DNA of 64,000 nucleotides. Origin: Planococcus kocurii. GTDB taxonomy: Bacteria > Bacillota > Bacilli > Bacillales_A > Planococcaceae. Below are positions 60,294-64,000 of the stretch, in pieces. Numbering within the stretch: position 1 is the first letter of the stretch; each line of letters begins with the position of its first letter. The stretch covers positions 1 through 64,000 of the forward strand of contig NZ_CP013661.2 of the NCBI RefSeq assembly GCF_001465835.2, given 5' to 3'. Below the pieces are notes generated by a model. The model was not told the DNA's origin. It did no database searches and saw nothing but the letters and a program-made list of their open reading frames with translations. Made by a program: the position numbers and the translations under genes.

Positions 60294-62339
60294 TTAATTA
60301 AAATCACGATCGACTTCAAAAGTCTTGCATGTATCATAAAGCACGTTGTCTCCTTCGAGCGCTTTTAACTGGCTCGTGACATAAAATTTCTGCGCATCCG
60401 ACGTCATAGTCGAACTAGACTCAAGACGTGTCTGCCAGTCTTTTCTTCCTACCGTTAAAGTCCAGTCACACTGAACAGATGCAGACAATGGATTTCCTTC
60501 TGTGATGCGGTAAACATTCTTGTTCGTACTCCCATACTCAAGACCGTTATTTGGTAAACGACGACATCCTTCGTCTGAAAAATCATTTAGAATCCACTCA
60601 TTTGTAACCGTATTGTGATTGATTTCTCGTGTTCGTCCAGCTTCGCGCATGATTTCGCGCTCCATAACAGCGGCTGTTTCAGGATGCTCGAATGGAATGA
60701 TGTCCTGCTCTTTTGTAGTATTGGTGTAGTCAGGCAAAATCAATTGCGTATCTTCATCTTTAATAATGAAAATCTCACCTTCATCAGCTGTTGGCCATGC
60801 ATGCGGCCAATAAGTTGGAGATACAGATAATTGTAAACAGTGACCTACTGGTACTTTATAGCCAATAGCATCCATCTCAACCAATACTGTAAATTCTTCT
60901 TCGACAGGTACATCTTCAGGGAATTCGTGACTGTTTCGGTGCGTCAAATTTAACTGCCCCCACGATATTAACTTAGAAGTTCCTTCGGGAGATAAGTCAC
61001 TTAAACGTACAGCAAGATTCGCACGCTTCCTGTCACTTGTTACTTTCAGTTTTACTTTTGGAAAACCTAAAATGCTCAGTTCTTTAACGAGCGGTTTGCT
61101 CGTAAAAGTATTAGATAAGCCGTTTTCAATTGCCTGGTCTGAAGCCATATCACCTTCTTGTCCAAATGGACAATAAACGCCCGCATATAACCCATGTTGT
61201 TGGTGCGTTTTTAACTTTTCAATCCCGTAATTCGAGTTTGTAACTAGCTGGTGATTGCCCAAATAGTAAATTTTTTCTTGTGTATTTTGTGTTGGCCAAC
61301 TTTTTTCAAGAACCCATTCACCAGGACGAATGTGATAATCGGTTTTTGGTGGTACTGCGTCTTGAAGCCACATACGCAGTGCAGGTTCATCCATAATGCC
61401 CGTTTCCTCTTCTTTCAGCCATTGGTCCCACCAACGAAGACACTCCTGTAAAAATCCAATTTGAGGACCAGGTACTGCGACTTCTGGATATTCATGTGCC
61501 CAAGGACCAATCAAGCCTTTTTTCGGTCCTTTTAGCTTTTCCATTAAGCGGAATACCGCATTTGTATAGCCATCTGCCCAGCCACCAACTGCGTAAACAG
61601 GAATTTTAATATCCTCATAGTTTTCACAAATTGAACCGTGTTTCCAATAATCGTCTCGGCGCTGATGACGCATCCATTCTTCAACAAATGGCGGTGTTTT
61701 TTCTAACCGCTCTAACCAGTTTTCTCGCCATGCAGATCCAAAATTTTCTGGATCTGCAGGACGCGCATTATATACGAGCATTGTAGAAGCCCACCACAGC
61801 ATATCTGAAGCCAGTACCGCACCACCTTTATAATGAACATCATCAGCGTAACGATCGTCTGTTGAACATAAGGTAATAATGGTTTTCAATGCGGGATGTT
61901 GCAAAGCTGCGACTTGTAACCCATTAAAGCCGCCCCATGATTTCCCAATCATACCGACCGAACCGGTAGACCACTGTTGTTTTGATAGCCAGTCAAGAAC
62001 TTCAAGCGCATCATCTTGTTCTTGTTTAGCATATTCGTCATAGATAAATCCTTCAGAGTCTCCGCAACCGCGAATATCTACACGCACGCTAGCATAACCA
62101 TGGCCAGCAAAATAAGGATGACGAATCGAGTCACGTAATGCGGTGAACTCGTTTTTTCGGTAGGGAAGATATTCCAAAATGACTGGTACTGGATGGGTTG
62201 TCGCACTTTTAGGAATCCATAACTTTGCAGATAATCGTGTACCATCGGACATCGGTATCCAAATGTGGTCCGTCACTTCCACTTCATATGGAAATTCTCG
62301 TTTAATGCTACGCGTGCTTTCGCGAACGTTAAAAACCAT
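60294..62339 (-). CDS. CocE/NonD-family hydrolase (X-Pro dipeptidyl-peptidase S15-like)
   Basis: A 681-residue cytoplasmic serine hydrolase. An alpha/beta-hydrolase core has the nucleophile in GKSWGGFNG (about residue 135), Asp in GGWADGYTNA and His in GPWAHEYPE; the C-terminal jelly-roll of the X-Pro dipeptidyl-peptidase type starts near 380. The family cleaves acyl esters or amides (cocaine esterase, glutaryl acylase, X-Pro peptidase). No signal peptide. It lies 26 bp after a BCCT transporter gene, so the transporter probably brings in its substrate or product. Confidence 0.88.
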   Translation of the reverse strand: MVFNVRESTRSIKREFPYEVEVTDHIWIPMSDGTRLSAKLWIPKSATTHPVPVILEYLPYRKNEFTALRDSIRHPYFAGHGYASVRVDIRGCGDSEGFIYDEYAKQEQDDALEVLDWLSKQQWSTGSVGMIGKSWGGFNGLQVAALQHPALKTIITLCSTDDRYADDVHYKGGAVLASDMLWWASTMLVYNARPADPENFGSAWRENWLERLEKTPPFVEEWMRHQRRDDYWKHGSICENYEDIKIPVYAVGGWADGYTNAVFRLMEKLKGPKKGLIGPWAHEYPEVAVPGPQIGFLQECLRWWDQWLKEEETGIMDEPALRMWLQDAVPPKTDYHIRPGEWVLEKSWPTQNTQEKIYYLGNHQLVTNSNYGIEKLKTHQQHGLYAGVYCPFGQEGDMASDQAIENGLSNTFTSKPLVKELSILGFPKVKLKVTSDRKRANLAVRLSDLSPEGTSKLISWGQLNLTHRNSHEFPEDVPVEEEFTVLVEMDAIGYKVPVGHCLQLSVSPTYWPHAWPTADEGEIFIIKDEDTQLILPDYTNTTKEQDIIPFEHPETAAVMEREIMREAGRTREINHNTVTNEWILNDFSDEGCRRLPNNGLEYGSTNKNVYRITEGNPLSASVQCDWTLTVGRKDWQTRLESSSTMTSDAQKFYVTSQLKALEGDNVLYDTCKTFEVDRDFN

Positions 62340-62365
62340 TAATTATTCACCTCTTCAAAATTTTT

Positions 62366-63928
62366 TTATTCTTTTGCTTTACTTTCCTGTACTAGTTCTT
62401 CATCCATTGCTGTTTTGTATACAAGCGAAGTATCAGGATAATCTTGCTTGAGCCACCTTAAGAGAGAAAGCGTCAGTAAGACATACAAGAGAATGACGGG
62501 TACCGATACAATGACGGAAGAAGTTTGAATAACTTTAAGTCCGCCAATCATTAATAACGAAATCGCCAATACAGCAAGAATGGCTCCCCAAAGCATACGA
62601 TGCCAACGTGCCGGCTCTTGATCCCCTATTAACTCTTTTGTCGCAATTGCAGAGAGAATATACGTTGCTGAATCGAGTGAGGTTGCTAAGAAGATAAACG
62701 CAAGCACTGCAAAAAATGGCAACACTAAAAAGTCGAGTGGCATTGTTTTTAAAATTTCTACTATAGTACTAGGGCCTCCACTGTTATTTAGCACATCCAC
62801 CACATTTAATGCACCTGTTAGTTGTAAATTCAGCGTATAACCACCAAATATACCGAAATAAATCCAGCTGCCGAGTGAACCCCATAATAAAATATGCACG
62901 ATCAATTCACGAATTGTACGACCTCTAGAAATTCTTGCTACAAACAAGCCGATAAAAGGTGCAGTCGCAGCGAACCATGCCCAATAGAACACGGTCCACG
63001 CTTGCGGGAATCCGCCTTTTGCAATTGGATCGGTCGAAAAGCTCATCAATGCGAAGTTCTGGAGCATCAGCCCAAAACTATTGCTAAAGTTTGATAAAAT
63101 AAATAAAGTTGGTCCCGTAATAAGAACAAATAATGCCAAGCCCAGCGCCAAATACACGTTCCAATCACTAAGTTTACGAATGCCTTTATACAATCCCATA
63201 TAAGCGCTTGCACTATAAATAATTGTCCAAATAACAATAATAATAATGCTTAGTTGCAGCGATTGTTGAACACCAAAAATTTCTCCGATAACTGCGGAGA
63301 CCATGGGTACACCAAGACCAAGCGAAGTTCCAAGTCCTCCGACCAAACTCCAAATAACCAATATGTCGATAAGTTTCCCAATCGGTCCATCAGCATATTT
63401 CCCTAAAACCCCTTTACAGGCTGTGCTGATTTTTAATGAACGATTTTTCTTTACAAAAAAAGAATAGGCAATCGTGACGGTCGGTAAAGCGTAAAGTGAC
63501 CATGCAGAAATCCCCCAATGAAACATACCGTAAGCTACTGCCCATTCTGCAGATTGAGTGCTATTAGGCTCTATCCCAAAAGGCGGACCCATGTAGTAAT
63601 ACATCGGTTCCATCATCGACCAGAACATAATGCTTGTGCCCATCCCCGCACAAAACAGCATGGCTCCCCAACTAAATGTTGAGAATTCAGGTGCTTCGTC
63701 TCCCAGACGCACTTTACCGTACTTACTAAAAACTAACCACACGAGTAAAATGAACACGCCAAACGTTAGAAATTGAAATACCCAATCTAAGTTGTAAGTT
63801 ATTCCTGTCATCATCTTGTTCATCACAGGTTCTGCTGACTTTCTAAAAATTACTAGTGACAGTGTTGCAACAACGATTACCACCAGCGAAGACCAGAAAA
63901 CCAGCGGATCAATTTTTACTTTCCCCAT
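62366..63928 (-). CDS. BCCT-family betaine/carnitine/choline transporter
   Basis: A 520-residue, 12-TM transporter. The betaine-choline-carnitine signature is present: the Gly-rich TM3 segment CAGMGTSIMFW followed by MEPMYYYMGPP, and W-rich TM8 (FPQAWTVFYWAWFAATAPFIGLFVARISRGRTI). The Gly-rich motif deviates from the osmoregulatory BetP/OpuD form (GIGIGIMF), so metabolic uptake of a quaternary amine is possible. ATG at 63928 lies 8 bases after AAAGGGGG. First gene of an operon with the CocE-type hydrolase. Confidence 0.9.
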   Translation of the reverse strand: MGKVKIDPLVFWSSLVVIVVATLSLVIFRKSAEPVMNKMMTGITYNLDWVFQFLTFGVFILLVWLVFSKYGKVRLGDEAPEFSTFSWGAMLFCAGMGTSIMFWSMMEPMYYYMGPPFGIEPNSTQSAEWAVAYGMFHWGISAWSLYALPTVTIAYSFFVKKNRSLKISTACKGVLGKYADGPIGKLIDILVIWSLVGGLGTSLGLGVPMVSAVIGEIFGVQQSLQLSIIIIVIWTIIYSASAYMGLYKGIRKLSDWNVYLALGLALFVLITGPTLFILSNFSNSFGLMLQNFALMSFSTDPIAKGGFPQAWTVFYWAWFAATAPFIGLFVARISRGRTIRELIVHILLWGSLGSWIYFGIFGGYTLNLQLTGALNVVDVLNNSGGPSTIVEILKTMPLDFLVLPFFAVLAFIFLATSLDSATYILSAIATKELIGDQEPARWHRMLWGAILAVLAISLLMIGGLKVIQTSSVIVSVPVILLYVLLTLSLLRWLKQDYPDTSLVYKTAMDEELVQESKAKE

Positions 63929-63972
63929 TATTATTCCCCCTTTGTACAATTAGAAATAATCAAGTTTATTTT

Positions 63973-63986
63973 ATAATCATGATTAT
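63973..63986. promoter_or_regulatory. 14-bp palindrome upstream of the BCCT gene
   Basis: ATAATCATGATTAT is perfectly symmetric and lies about 45 bp before the BCCT start. It may be an operator; the window ends 14 bases later. Confidence 0.35.
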
Positions 63987-64000
63987 TTTTATTTTTTTAT

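Overview
The window looks like chromosomal DNA of a low-GC Gram-positive bacterium, most likely Planococcaceae (Planococcus/Planomicrobium-like). The basis is strong AGGAGG-type ribosome sites, frequent TTG and GTG starts, HPr with Ser46 together with CcpA-type cre sites, a sigma-B-type promoter, and many proteins of Bacillales type (YqcI/YcgG, DUF2207, DUF2179, YdaP-like pyruvate oxidase, thioredoxin-type ArsC). The taxonomic call is inference. No tRNA, rRNA, CRISPR array, prophage or complete insertion sequence was seen.

Layout. 1-9 kb: a partial SgrR-type regulator divergent from an MFS exporter, a GNAT acetyltransferase, a membrane diguanylate cyclase, an EVE-HNH nuclease of modification-dependent restriction type, then a cobalamin riboswitch driving an adenosyltransferase-like protein and BtuF; next come an arylamine N-acetyltransferase and a LacI regulator. 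9-19 kb: YqcI/YcgG protein, DUF2207 membrane protein, a K+-channel-like protein, an Imm5-like protein, cre-controlled CstA, a tyrosine phosphatase, NAD(P)HX dehydratase, an MBL hydrolase and an SDR reductase. 19-25 kb: ptsHI divergent from fruR-fruK-fruA; the shared control region carries two blocks of 10-bp direct repeats and a cre site inside a good promoter. 25-38 kb: small enzymes and unknowns (NTF2-like, histidine phosphatase, tandem SRPBCC proteins, P-loop kinase, an MBL-Nudix fusion, ABC1 kinase), a 0.7-kb gene-free stretch, VOC/AraC, a PAS-GGDEF-EAL protein and pyruvate oxidase. 39-42 kb: two transporters flanking two decayed genes. 42.4-46.7 kb: a four-gene operon (carrier protein, adenylating enzyme, AlgI-type MBOAT, SGNH protein) behind a Fur-box promoter. 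47-48 kb: two more broken genes and a small membrane protein. 48-51 kb: acyl-CoA ligase and arsRC. 51-59.6 kb: an eight-gene divergent locus related to E. coli ynjBCD/ynjF (ABC importer, TVP38 protein, MerA-like-DUF1499 fusion, CDP-alcohol phosphatidyltransferase, FAD oxidoreductase resembling the part fused to SelD elsewhere). 59.7-64 kb: DUF2179 protein, CocE-type hydrolase and a BCCT transporter.

Two regions are the best candidates for undescribed systems. The first is the Fur-box operon, which combines Dlt-like loading (adenylating enzyme plus carrier protein) with an AlgI/PatA-like MBOAT and an SGNH protein; this suggests that an activated acyl or aminoacyl group is exported and attached to something at the cell surface when iron is scarce. 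The second is the Ynj/TVP38/DUF1499/NDH-like locus, whose gene set looks like one redox-plus-uptake-plus-membrane-lipid system with unknown substrate. Fructose uptake (FruA, FruK), general PTS proteins and CcpA-type sites form a coherent carbon-control unit.
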